DNA of 64,000 nt from Salinisphaera shabanensis E1L3A. Its GTDB lineage: Bacteria; Pseudomonadota; Gammaproteobacteria; Nevskiales; Salinisphaeraceae. Shown here in pieces: positions 44,305 to 52,732 of this stretch. Position 1 is the first letter of the stretch, and each line of letters opens with the position of its first letter. The position numbers were made by a program, and so were the translations under genes. Below the pieces are notes generated by a model. It saw nothing but the letters and a program-made list of their open reading frames with translations, did not search any database and was not told where the DNA came from. The stretch is taken from positions 84,281 to 148,280 of the forward strand of contig NZ_AFNV02000008.1 in assembly GCF_000215955.2 (NCBI RefSeq), read 5' to 3'.

Positions 44305-45732
44305 ATGATCCTTCGCCCTGCCGATTCGCTCAAGCGCCTGATCCGACGCTATCAGCTCGCCCTGCTGCTGGTCTTGATGGCCGCCGCGGGCTGTGGCGTT
44401 GCGTGGGCGAGTTTCTGGCAATCGGGGTATCAGCGCTCGCTACGCTTCAATGAATTGCTGGTCGAGGCGCAGGCGGTGCGCGGCGATCTCTACCGCCAGA
44501 TCAAGACGGTGGATACGCTCCGCGGTGACGGCCCGCGGGATGATTACTGGCAACGGCTGTATCGTATCGACGAGCACTTTTACCGCATGCGCCGGGCTGC
44601 AGACACATCGGACGAGCAGGCGAGCATTGCACGTATGGAAGCTGCCTACGGTCTGATCCTTGCGGCGATGAACCGCGCGATCACCGCCCCCGACAGCGAT
44701 GCCAGCGCGGCCGCATTCGATACCTGGCAAACCGGCGATTTCGAAAGCGCCTATAGCCGTCTCACCCAACAAGTCGCCGCGCGCCGCGACGCGCTCGCCG
44801 AACGCATGGGGCTGTGGAACCGGATGGCGCCTTGGTTGGCCTGGTTGCCGTTGATTTTCGGTATTGCGCTCGCGCTCTGGCTCAACCGCCGGTTCGTGCG
44901 CGAGTTTCTGCGTCCGCTCGAGCGGCTGGTGGCCGGCACTCGTGAAATTGCACACGGCCGGCTGGATTATCGGCTACGCCCGCAGGGCGTGGCTGAAGTA
45001 CGCCATCTAGCCGATACGCTCAACGCCATGGCCGCCGAACTCGAACATAAACGCCACGCCCTGGTCGAGAGCGAGCGCGAAGCCGCGCTTGGCGCGCTCG
45101 TGCCCGTGATTGCACACAACATTCGCAATCCGCTGGCAGGTATTCGGGCCAACGCCCAGATGCTGGATCGCCAGGCCACGGTCGACGATATCGAAGAAAC
45201 CGGCGCCGACATCATGGACGCCGCCGACCGGTTGGAACGCTGGCTCGACGCGCTGTTGTCCTACCTGCACCCGCTCGATCTTGAGCGCACGCCTTGCCAA
45301 CTGGACACTATTGTCGATGGCGCGATCGCTGCGCTCGGCGGCCGACTCGCCGCAGACGATATCGAACTGGTCCGCGAACGCGCGCCGGTGGTGGTCGAGG
45401 CCGACGCACCACTGCTCGAACAAGCCCTGCACGGCCTGCTCGCCAACGCGCTCGAGGCGTCACCCGCCCAGGCGCGGATCACGGTACGCACCGCTGTGTC
45501 GGACGCAGATCAGGCGATGCTGGATATCGTCGACGCCGGCCCGGGCATGGCTGTCGTGCCCGATCCGCGTTCGAGCGCGCCGTTGCCAACCACCAAGCGT
45601 CGCGGCACCGGCCTGGGAATCCCATTCGCCTACAAGGTCATCCAGGCCCACGGCGGCACGTTGGAATATCAACCGGCCCCGGGCGGCGGTACACGCGTAC
45701 GTGTGAGCCTGACAGTGAAGGACGTGTCATGA
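44305..45732 (+). CDS. NtrB-type sensor histidine kinase
   Basis: A 475-residue membrane kinase. Helices near 18-38 and 176-194 bracket a helical periplasmic sensor of about 135 residues. HAMP (195-250) and a HisKA domain follow with H271 in VIAHNIRNPLAGI (HN in place of the common HE). The ATPase domain has NALEASP, DAGPGM, GTGLGIPFAYKVIQAHGG. It overlaps the NtrC-type regulator gene (ATGA) and is divergent from pqqA, so PQQ control is likely. Confidence 0.88.
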   Translation: MILRPADSLKRLIRRYQLALLLVLMAAAGCGVAWASFWQSGYQRSLRFNELLVEAQAVRGDLYRQIKTVDTLRGDGPRDDYWQRLYRIDEHFYRMRRAADTSDEQASIARMEAAYGLILAAMNRAITAPDSDASAAAFDTWQTGDFESAYSRLTQQVAARRDALAERMGLWNRMAPWLAWLPLIFGIALALWLNRRFVREFLRPLERLVAGTREIAHGRLDYRLRPQGVAEVRHLADTLNAMAAELEHKRHALVESEREAALGALVPVIAHNIRNPLAGIRANAQMLDRQATVDDIEETGADIMDAADRLERWLDALLSYLHPLDLERTPCQLDTIVDGAIAALGGRLAADDIELVRERAPVVVEADAPLLEQALHGLLANALEASPAQARITVRTAVSDADQAMLDIVDAGPGMAVVPDPRSSAPLPTTKRRGTGLGIPFAYKVIQAHGGTLEYQPAPGGGTRVRVSLTVKDVS

Positions 45733-47108
45733 GCGCTGCCCATATCCTGCTGCTGGAAGACGAAGGCGCGCTCGCCCGAGCGCTTGACCGGCGCCTGCGC
45801 CGCGACGGCTACACGGTGGCGGTTTGCGAGAATATTGCCAATGCCAAGCTGGCCGCGCGCCGCCGCAGGCCCGATCTGGCTCTATTGGATTTGCGTCTGC
45901 CGGACGGCTACGGGCTGGATTTCCTCGAATGGCTGCGCGGTGAAATCCCCAACATACCGGCCGTCGTGATGACCGCCTTCGGCGAGCTCGACGATGCGAT
46001 CGCCGCCATGCGCCTGGGCGCTGTCGACTTCCTCAAGAAGCCGCTCGATCTTGAGGCGCTGCATCGCGTGGTGGCCGATGCGCTGGCACGAGAAACGCCG
46101 GCCACGCGCGTTGCGAATGACGCCGCCGCTGCCCCGGAAGACACCGGGCTCGTCGGCGACAGTCCGGCCATGCGCGCGCTCTACGCGCAGCTCGATCGGA
46201 TCGCGGCGCTGGCCGCAGGTGAGGCGCCGCCGAACGTTCTGCTCACCGGCGAAACCGGCACCGGCAAGGATCGCGTCGCACGCATGCTGCATGCGCGTTC
46301 GACGCGCGCGAAAAACCCGTTCGTGCAGGTCGACTGTGCAGCGTTGCCACGCGACCTGGTCGAAGCCGAGCTGTTCGGCCACGAGAAAGGGGCGTTCACC
46401 AACGCCCATCGTGCCCGTCGCGGACTGCTCGCCGCGGCCGGCGACGGCACTGCGTTTCTCAACGAAATCGGCGAACTGCCGATGGCCTTGCAAGCCAAGC
46501 TGTTGACGGCGCTGGAGTCGCGCACGGTGCGCGAGATCGGTGGCGATACCGAACGCGATATTAGCGCCTGGTTCGTGGCTGCCACCAATCGCGATCTGGC
46601 CGAGATGATGGCCACCGGCGACTTCCGGCAGGATCTCTACTACCGGCTCAACGTGCTTACGCTGCACCTGCCGCCGCTACGCGAGCGCGGCGACGATGTC
46701 ATCGCACTGGCCGAACATTTCGTGGCCCACACCGCCGCGCGCTACGACCGGCCCGTACCGACAATCGATGAGAACGCGCGCGCGGCGATACGCACCTATC
46801 ACTGGCCCGGCAATGTGCGCGAGCTACGCCATGTGGTCGAACGCGCTGTGCTCGTGCATGCCGAGCATGTGGTCGAAGCTACTCACCTGCAGTTGCCGGC
46901 CGCCCTGTCCGCGCCAGCGCAGCGCGAGTCGACTGACCGCGCGACTGACAACGCCGCCAATACCACGCTGGCTGATAGCGAACGTGATCTTATCGAGCGC
47001 ACGCTCCACCAGACACAGCACAACGTCTCGCAAGCCGCGCGCCAGCTGGGTTTGAGTCGCGGCGCGCTGCGCTATCGGCTCGAGAAATATGGTCTGGACG
47101 GCGGTTGA
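45729..47108 (+). CDS. NtrC-type response regulator with altered sigma-54 motifs
   Basis: A 459-residue regulator: receiver domain with D54 (ALLDLRLPDG), AAA+ domain with Walker A GETGTGK 174-180, and a Fis-type helix-turn-helix (NVSQAARQLGLSRGALRYRL). Two key motifs deviate. GAFTGA, which touches sigma-54, reads GAFTNA (221-226). Walker B, normally FLDEIG, reads FLNEIG (N245). The arginine-finger region (FRQDLYYRLNV) is intact. It may hydrolyse ATP poorly, or act as a DNA-binding regulator or repressor at the upstream repeats. The gene is divergent from pqqA together with its kinase. Confidence 0.88.
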   Translation: MSAAHILLLEDEGALARALDRRLRRDGYTVAVCENIANAKLAARRRRPDLALLDLRLPDGYGLDFLEWLRGEIPNIPAVVMTAFGELDDAIAAMRLGAVDFLKKPLDLEALHRVVADALARETPATRVANDAAAAPEDTGLVGDSPAMRALYAQLDRIAALAAGEAPPNVLLTGETGTGKDRVARMLHARSTRAKNPFVQVDCAALPRDLVEAELFGHEKGAFTNAHRARRGLLAAAGDGTAFLNEIGELPMALQAKLLTALESRTVREIGGDTERDISAWFVAATNRDLAEMMATGDFRQDLYYRLNVLTLHLPPLRERGDDVIALAEHFVAHTAARYDRPVPTIDENARAAIRTYHWPGNVRELRHVVERAVLVHAEHVVEATHLQLPAALSAPAQRESTDRATDNAANTTLADSERDLIERTLHQTQHNVSQAARQLGLSRGALRYRLEKYGLDGG

Positions 47109-47145
47109 AAGAGGCTACGCAGGCGCGAGTTCTGGCGCGTGGCTG

Positions 47146-47838
47146 TTAGCGGCCGGTGGACCTCGTCGCTTTGTCGCGTGAGGTGACGGTGCAGCGCTCC
47201 GTCGTACTGATTTGTTGCTCCAACCAGTTCTGCATCTTCTGACGCGCACGGCGCCTGGTCATGCGTTTCGTGCTCACGGCGACCGGGCGCATGAGTTGGT
47301 TCTCTTCACCGCGCACCAGGAATTTGCGCTGCGCGCCGATCAGGCCGCCCTCGGGGCCGTAGCTTGCAACGACCGTAACCTTGAAATTTCGTACCGCCAA
47401 GCTGTGCAGAGGCTGGCTTTCATCGGCACTTAAGTCCTTGTGGCGTTTCGCGGTCTGGCGTAACAGAGAACGAAAGGTCCCCAAGTTCATCTGTTCGCCC
47501 ACGCGTAGCGGTCCCTGGCGGGTGACCTCTTTAGGGTGGCTCTCGCTATCGCGCGGTTGCGCTTCGTCGAAGTCGGTTATCGCCTCGGTATATTCGGTGT
47601 CGTAGGCGCGGATGGTCATGGTAATGCTGTGAATATAGATCGGCTCCTGACTCATATTGCTGATCAGGCATACGGAGTCGATCTGTTGCCCCCACCCCTG
47701 GGTGACCAGTATTCGGGCCTGGCGCTGACGCCGAAAGCCCGAATACAGAAGATGCGCATAGAAAAGCCACACGCCCAGCGTGCCGGCGCTGGCGAAGAAA
47801 GACAGCGCCTGGGCGTTGTCGTTGATCCATTCCCACAT
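47146..47838 (-). CDS. Membrane-anchored protein of unknown function, copy A
   Basis: A 230-residue protein with one N-terminal transmembrane helix (about 12-32) and a soluble part starting QARILVTQGWGQQIDSVCLISNM, with a basic tail. It is clearly paralogous to the gene just upstream on the same strand (shared start MW-x-x-I, ITQG-x-G, DS-x-CL-x-SNM, and a C-terminal IGAQRKF / IGAERRF motif). No family recognised. The soluble part is probably cytosolic. It is convergent with the NtrC-type regulator. Confidence 0.7.
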   Translation of the reverse strand: MWEWINDNAQALSFFASAGTLGVWLFYAHLLYSGFRRQRQARILVTQGWGQQIDSVCLISNMSQEPIYIHSITMTIRAYDTEYTEAITDFDEAQPRDSESHPKEVTRQGPLRVGEQMNLGTFRSLLRQTAKRHKDLSADESQPLHSLAVRNFKVTVVASYGPEGGLIGAQRKFLVRGEENQLMRPVAVSTKRMTRRRARQKMQNWLEQQISTTERCTVTSRDKATRSTGR

Positions 47839-47967
47839 AGTTACGTTCTGCGTTTTGCCGCCCGGGCTGCAAGCCCGCTTTGATAGTTGAGTCGGGTGTT
47901 GTTGTATTCGCTACGGTGCCGAAAGGCCACGCCGCGTAGGCCCGCTCGCTGCCGGCCCGGCAATGAC

Positions 47968-48615
47968 CTACGACGGGCTCGACGTACCACCGGCCTCGGT
48001 CATCGCCCGGAGCTGGCGCTTGAGTGAGCGCACGTCGCGCCGCGCTGCGCGCAGCCGGGTTCCTTTCGGGTCGGGCCGTACTTCGCCGTTCGACGCGTCC
48101 ACAGAAAATCGGCGCTCAGCGCCAATGATTTGCTCGTATGGCCCCGCGGTGATGATCACGGTGATGCCGAAAGACTCGATCTGCTCCCAGAGCGCGTTGT
48201 CACTGTCGTTGCCGTTCAAACCGGCCTTTCGAGCCGCTTCGGCTACCAGCCATCGGAATGGTCCCAGTGCGAGTTGCTGGCTGGCTTCGACAGGACCCTG
48301 GCCGATGTCTTCGGTGGTATAGCTCGTGGGCTGCTCTTGCCATTCCTTTTCCACGGGTTCGGTGTACTGATTACCGTCGGCGCTGTAGAGGTCGACGAAC
48401 ACGCCGCGTAGGAAGACGAACTCCTTGCCCATGTTGCTGAGCAGGCAGGTCGAGTCCGGCCCCGAGCCGTTACCTTGCGTGATGAACACCCGCGTCTGTA
48501 GCTGGCGACTCTGATTTGCGGACATGATCTGCCCGTAAACCGTCCAGACGATCAATGTCACTCCCGTGACGATGACCGTTAGCGCCGGCGCGTGTTCGGA
48601 GATGAATTGCCACAT
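47968..48615 (-). CDS. Membrane-anchored protein of unknown function, copy B
   Basis: A 215-residue paralogue of the next gene: one transmembrane helix (about 10-30), then TRVFITQGNGSGPDSTCLLSNMGKEF and IIGAERRFSVDASNGEV, with a basic end. ATG 48615 has GGAGCGC upstream; the frame is open 45 more codons without similarity to copy A. The two genes are 129 bases apart and likely a duplication. Function unknown. Confidence 0.7.
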   Translation of the reverse strand: MWQFISEHAPALTVIVTGVTLIVWTVYGQIMSANQSRQLQTRVFITQGNGSGPDSTCLLSNMGKEFVFLRGVFVDLYSADGNQYTEPVEKEWQEQPTSYTTEDIGQGPVEASQQLALGPFRWLVAEAARKAGLNGNDSDNALWEQIESFGITVIITAGPYEQIIGAERRFSVDASNGEVRPDPKGTRLRAARRDVRSLKRQLRAMTEAGGTSSPS

Positions 48616-49137
48616 GGCAGCGCTCCGTGGCGCGGAATAGCCACGCAATATAGTGCGCCGACCCGGGGTGGTATATCGTGAAATTCCGGTGGGGAAATAT
48701 ACGTGTATCGCACGTATCCGGTGGGTGCTAGCGGCCCGGGTCTCGAACACAGCTGAGCAGATCGGCTGTTTTGAAAAACGACGTATGGGCCCCGCGCCCG
48801 TGTACTAAACGCGTGGCGTGCCCATCCGGCTAGTTACGACTTCGGTACGAGTTCATCAGCGCACCCCTCTACGCCCCACGATGTCGAGACGATGGCCCAT
48901 GCGTAGCGCGATGTCTCGATGCCGCCGGCGTATGGCGTTTCTGTACGGTCGACAGCACCGTACGCAACGAGCAAGCGCTGCCTGACCGAACCAGAAATCG
49001 AATACCGAGGCATGGCAGCAGCTATGAGACGATCGGCGGTGAATTGGTCGGTTGTCGATACGGACGGTTTATATCGATGGGGCGGCGAGCGTCTTGCGAT
49101 ATAGTTGCATCACACAGTTAAATAGATGCAGTTGTTG
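48616..49137. other. Non-coding gap
   Basis: These 522 bases hold no convincing gene; a 61-codon frame at 48919-49104 has no family features or ribosome site. The right end (about 49095-49130, with GATATAG and CACACAGTTAAATAGATG) is AT-richer and may hold the promoter of the oxidoreductase gene. Confidence 0.5.
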
Positions 49138-50081
49138 ATGAAAGTCGTTGCCTTCGAAGAATTTGGTGCCGCGGGAAACCTCCAGCTGGCCGATCGCCCC
49201 ATGCCAACCTGTGGCCCGGATGATGTCCTGATCAAAACGGCGGCCGTGAGCGTGAACCCCGTCGACGTAAAAACACGCCAGGGCGAAGCGCTAGCCTCGC
49301 AGCTGGAACATGCGTTGCCGTTGGTTCTGGGCTGGGATATCGCGGGTAAAGTGGTCGCGGTAGGCCGTAATGTCCAGAATCTCAGTGAAGGCGACGACGT
49401 CTTCGGGATGATTCTTTTCCCGAAACCGCCCAACGGGTATGCGCAATACGTCGCGGCGCCGGCTGATGAACTGGCGCTCATTCCGGCCGGCGTGTCGTAC
49501 GACGCGGCGGCCGCGAGTACGCTCGCAGCGCTCACAGCCTGGCAGGCGTTCACCCACTTCGGCGAGCTCAAGGCAGGCGACCGGGTGCTCATTCATGCCG
49601 CCAGCGGCGGGGTGGGCCACTTCGCGGTACAGATGGCCAAACACCTCGGCGCGCATGTCATCGCGACGTCGTCGTCGAAGAACAAGGCGTTCGTCGAATC
49701 GCTGGGTGCCGATGAGCATATCGACTACAAGGCGGTGAAGTTCGACGACGAAACCGGCGATATCGATTTCTGTCTCGAAACCCAGGGCGGCCCGCAGTTT
49801 CAACGCTCGGTGAGCGTGATGCGCAACGGCGGCACCATCATCAATCTGCCGTGGGACTGATCGACAGCGATCGCGAGGCCGCGGAGCGCAAGGGGTTGTT
49901 CGTGAACTATTTCATGCATGTCTTCCCCAGCGGCGAAAACATGCGCGAGATCGCTGCGATGCTGGGCGACGGTACGCTGGTGCCGCATATTTCCGAACGC
50001 TTCGCGCTCGAAGATGTGGCCGCCGCACACGAACATATCGAAAGCGGGCGTACCGTGGGTAAAGTGGTGATATCGCTGTAA
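49138..50081 (+). pseudogene. NADPH:quinone oxidoreductase / zinc-independent alcohol dehydrogenase-like, frameshifted
   Basis: A medium-chain oxidoreductase of the quinone-reductase branch. The first frame (49138-49860) has PLVLGWDIAGKVVAVG, the cofactor loop HAASGGVGHFAVQMA and EHIDYK, and stops early after GGTIINLP. The C-terminal part continues in another frame (49851-50081: NYFMHVFPSGENMREIA to VGKVVISL). The total is one base short of a whole number of codons, so one lost base near 49850-49860 explains it. Whether this is decay or sequence error cannot be told. The first ATG at 49126 is an alternative start. Confidence 0.82.
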
Positions 50082-50096
50082 CGCGATAGCGTGTCG

Positions 50097-50126
50097 CCGG
50101 TCCGGTCCGGTCCGGTCCGGTCCGGT
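50097..50126. repeat. Pentanucleotide tandem repeat (CCGGT)6
   Basis: Six uninterrupted copies of CCGGT lie 16 bases past the oxidoreductase and 90 bases before the LysR gene. A five-base unit can change spacing by slippage. No other run of this kind was seen. Confidence 0.95.
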
Positions 50127-50215
50127 CTGGGACGACTCGCGTGCGCCGTTGGCCGCTTCTCCGATGTCGAGCTTGTGTACGCTGATTCTTTCGAAGCCGA
50201 TCGGCAGTTTGTTCG

Positions 50216-51100
50216 ATGATTGAATTACGCCAGCTGCGCCAGTTCGTCGTGGTGGCCGAGGAGCTGCATTTCCATCGCGCGGCGCGTCGGCTGAATATGT
50301 CGCAGCCACCCTTGAGCGCGGCCATCAAGCGGATTGAAACGCACGTCGGCGAACAGCTCATCGTGCGCGGTCAGCGGGAGAATCGCTTGACTGTGGCTGG
50401 CGCGGCGTTTCTCGATCAGGCGCGGCGTACGCTCGACCAGGCCGAACGCTGTGCACCGGCCGCCCGCGAGGCAGCGGCCGGCCAGAGTGGGCGACTGCGG
50501 CTGAGCTATGTCGGCAGCGCAATGTACGGTCGCCTACCGGCTGCAGTGCGCGCGTTCCGGCGCGCGTATCCGCGGGTGCGCGTTGACCTGATGGAGGAAA
50601 CCACCGCAGCGCAGACTCGGGCCTTGCGGCAAGAAGCCATCGATCTGGCCGTGGTATTGCCGCCGCTGCCAGAGAACGATGGCCTGCAACTACAGCCTTT
50701 CGATAGCGATCGGCTGGCGATCGCGGTACCGGTTGCGCATCCCCTGGCAGCCGAAGCGGATTTCGCAGTGCGCGATCTGGCGTCGCAAGCGTTCGTTTTC
50801 TGGCCGGGGCACGAAGGGCGCGGTTTCTTCCGGCGAGCGCTTGAGCTTTGCCATGCCGCCGGCTTCGAGCCGGATATCGTCCAGGAGGCCCGCCAGATTC
50901 ATGGCGTGATTTCGCTGGTCGCAGCAGAGGCGGGTGTGGCGATCGTGCCGGCCAGCATGGCCTCGGTGCGCAGCAACGAAGTGCATTACCGTGTCCTCGA
51001 TGATCCGGCGGCCGTATTCGAACTCGCCGCGGCTCGACGCGCGGATTGCGATTTGCCGGTGGTGACGAATTTTCTGAGCGTGGCGAACAGCCAGCGCTGA
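50216..51100 (+). CDS. LysR family transcriptional regulator
   Basis: A 294-residue regulator. The N-terminal winged helix (LRQLRQFVVVAEELHFHRAARRLNMSQPPLSAAIKRIE) is complete, and the C-terminal effector domain (about 92-290, GRLRLSYVGSAMYGRLP) is standard. It is followed at 95 bases by an SDR gene on the same strand. LysR proteins usually control a divergent neighbour; none is divergent here, so its target is uncertain, the upstream broken oxidoreductase being one possibility. Confidence 0.9.
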   Translation: MIELRQLRQFVVVAEELHFHRAARRLNMSQPPLSAAIKRIETHVGEQLIVRGQRENRLTVAGAAFLDQARRTLDQAERCAPAAREAAAGQSGRLRLSYVGSAMYGRLPAAVRAFRRAYPRVRVDLMEETTAAQTRALRQEAIDLAVVLPPLPENDGLQLQPFDSDRLAIAVPVAHPLAAEADFAVRDLASQAFVFWPGHEGRGFFRRALELCHAAGFEPDIVQEARQIHGVISLVAAEAGVAIVPASMASVRSNEVHYRVLDDPAAVFELAAARRADCDLPVVTNFLSVANSQR

Positions 51101-51194
51101 TACATGTCGGGTATCAGCGGCGCGGCTGAAAGGTATTAGCCGGGGCGCGGGGCTGAACTTAATCTTTTTCGCTCATTTTGCGAACGAGATTTAT

Positions 51195-52067
51195 ATGCTC
51201 GATTTCAACGCCCGTATTGCCCTGATCACTGGTGCCGGACGGGGGATTGGCCTGGCCTATGCGCGGGCGCTGGCCGAGCGCGGCGCGCATGTAATCGTGC
51301 ACGACGGCGGCACGGGCAGCGACGGTACCGGTCGTGATGCGGAAGTCGCCAACGAGGCAGCCCGCCTTATCTGGCACGACGGCTATTCGGCCGAACCCGC
51401 AAGCGACGCGATCGAAACGCGCGACGGCTGTCGACAGCTGGTCGATCGCATCGTCGCCGACCACGGCCGGCTGGATATCGTGATCCACAACGCCGGCTGG
51501 GTGGGCTACGAGGCCATCGAAGCGCTCACACCGGCGTTTCTCGAGCGTGCCACGGCCATTCATCTGAACGCGCCGGCCTGGCTCGCCCAGGCCGCGTGGC
51601 CGGCGATGGTGGAGCACGGCTATGGCCGTATTCTGCTTACCACCTCCGACCGTGCGCTCTATCCGCAGTATGCCCAGGCAGGTCTTGCGGCCTATGCGGC
51701 CACCAAAATGGCGGCCGTCGGGCTGATGCATGCGCTGGCGCTGGAAGGCGCGGCCCATGATATTCGCGTAAACGCGATTTCGCCGGTCGCCAAGACCCGT
51801 ATGTGGGGCGTGACCGAGCCGCCGACCGAACTCACCCCGGACAGCGTCGCTCCCGGCGCCGTATTTCTGGTCAGCGATGCCTGTGACGACAGCGGCTGGA
51901 TACTGCGTGCGGCCAATGGCCAGTTCCATGCCGTGCGTGCACAGGAGGCCGCAGGCGTGGACGACCCGCGCGATATTCGTGGCAGCAGCGCCGATAGCGC
52001 CGAAAGCCTGGCCGCCTGTTGGGCCGAAGTGGCGCCCGTGCGCACCGAGTACCGCGCGGCCGGCTAA
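51195..52067 (+). CDS. Short-chain dehydrogenase/reductase
   Basis: A 290-residue NAD(P)-linked oxidoreductase of the classical SDR type. Cofactor loop TGAGRGIG (near 13-20), HNAGW, and the catalytic Y-x3-K (AAYAATKMA) are intact. The usual catalytic Ser position reads in LLTTSDRALYPQ. The form resembles the dehydrogenase part of multifunctional peroxisomal hydroxyacyl-CoA enzymes; substrate unknown. Confidence 0.87.
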   Translation: MLDFNARIALITGAGRGIGLAYARALAERGAHVIVHDGGTGSDGTGRDAEVANEAARLIWHDGYSAEPASDAIETRDGCRQLVDRIVADHGRLDIVIHNAGWVGYEAIEALTPAFLERATAIHLNAPAWLAQAAWPAMVEHGYGRILLTTSDRALYPQYAQAGLAAYAATKMAAVGLMHALALEGAAHDIRVNAISPVAKTRMWGVTEPPTELTPDSVAPGAVFLVSDACDDSGWILRAANGQFHAVRAQEAAGVDDPRDIRGSSADSAESLAACWAEVAPVRTEYRAAG

Positions 52068-52132
52068 GCCACGCCGGCGTTACGGGCTGGCAGTTGCAAC
52101 GGCGGTTTGCTTCGCCTGCTGGCGGCCAGTCT

Positions 52133-52170
52133 TTGCAGGCCGATCACGATTTCCAATATAATGGAAATCG
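52133..52170 (+). promoter_or_regulatory. Promoter and operator of the XRE-cupin/AzlCD operon
   Basis: A perfect TATAAT (52157-52162) lies 18 bases after TTGCAG (52133-52138). It sits in the centre of a perfect palindrome with 9-bp arms, CGATTTCCA-N6-TGGAAATCG (52147-52170). Bound protein would block the -10 element. The first gene codes for an XRE-type repressor, so autorepression is likely. Confidence 0.88.
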
Positions 52171-52189
52171 AGCCAAGAATTGCCTCGCG

Positions 52190-52732
52190 ATGGATAACGC
52201 CACCCCACAGGACCTGCACCGTGCGTTCGCGCAACGCATCAAGTCGTTTCGAACCGCCCGCGGCATGACGCTGGTCGACCTGTCGGCGCTGACCGGTATC
52301 GGCAAGTCCACGCTGTCGAATCTAGAGCGTGGCCAGGGCAACCCAACCATCGAGACGATATGGCAGCTCGCCCAGGTGCTCGACGTCGGCTATGGCGAGC
52401 TGGTGGGGCATGCCGCGCCACAGGCGTCGGTGGCCGCCGGGGTTTCGGTGGTGTTTATCGATCGCGAAGACGCCGAGCGTAAGATCGAGACCTTTCGTAT
52501 GCGCTTCGAAGCCGGCGGCTCGCGTCAGGCCAACGCCCATGCTGCCGGCGTGAGCGAGCATGTCCTGGTGCTTCGGGGCACGCTGACGGTGGCAACGCCG
52601 GCCGATCGTGCCCGGCTACACGCAGGCGATGCGTGGACGTTTGCCGCGGATCAGCCACACCGCTACGAAGCTGGCAACGCAGAAGCCGCAGCGCTCGTAT
52701 CGGTCGTCTATCCCGGCGTACGCCCGACATGA
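52190..52732 (+). CDS. XRE-cupin transcriptional regulator
   Basis: A 180-residue regulator: XRE helix-turn-helix (about 12-68, RIKSFRTARGMTLVDLSALTGIGKSTLSNLERGQGNPT) and a C-terminal cupin (about 105-178, ending in the HAGDAWTFAADQPHRY sensor part). It overlaps azlC by ATGA, and an operator/promoter precedes it. Such regulators often sense amino acids or related metabolites and control AzlCD exporters. Confidence 0.92.
   Translation: MDNATPQDLHRAFAQRIKSFRTARGMTLVDLSALTGIGKSTLSNLERGQGNPTIETIWQLAQVLDVGYGELVGHAAPQASVAAGVSVVFIDREDAERKIETFRMRFEAGGSRQANAHAAGVSEHVLVLRGTLTVATPADRARLHAGDAWTFAADQPHRYEAGNAEAAALVSVVYPGVRPT

Noticed and set aside
48919..49104. 61-codon frame in the gap before the oxidoreductase
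   Set aside because: No ribosome site, no recognisable features.
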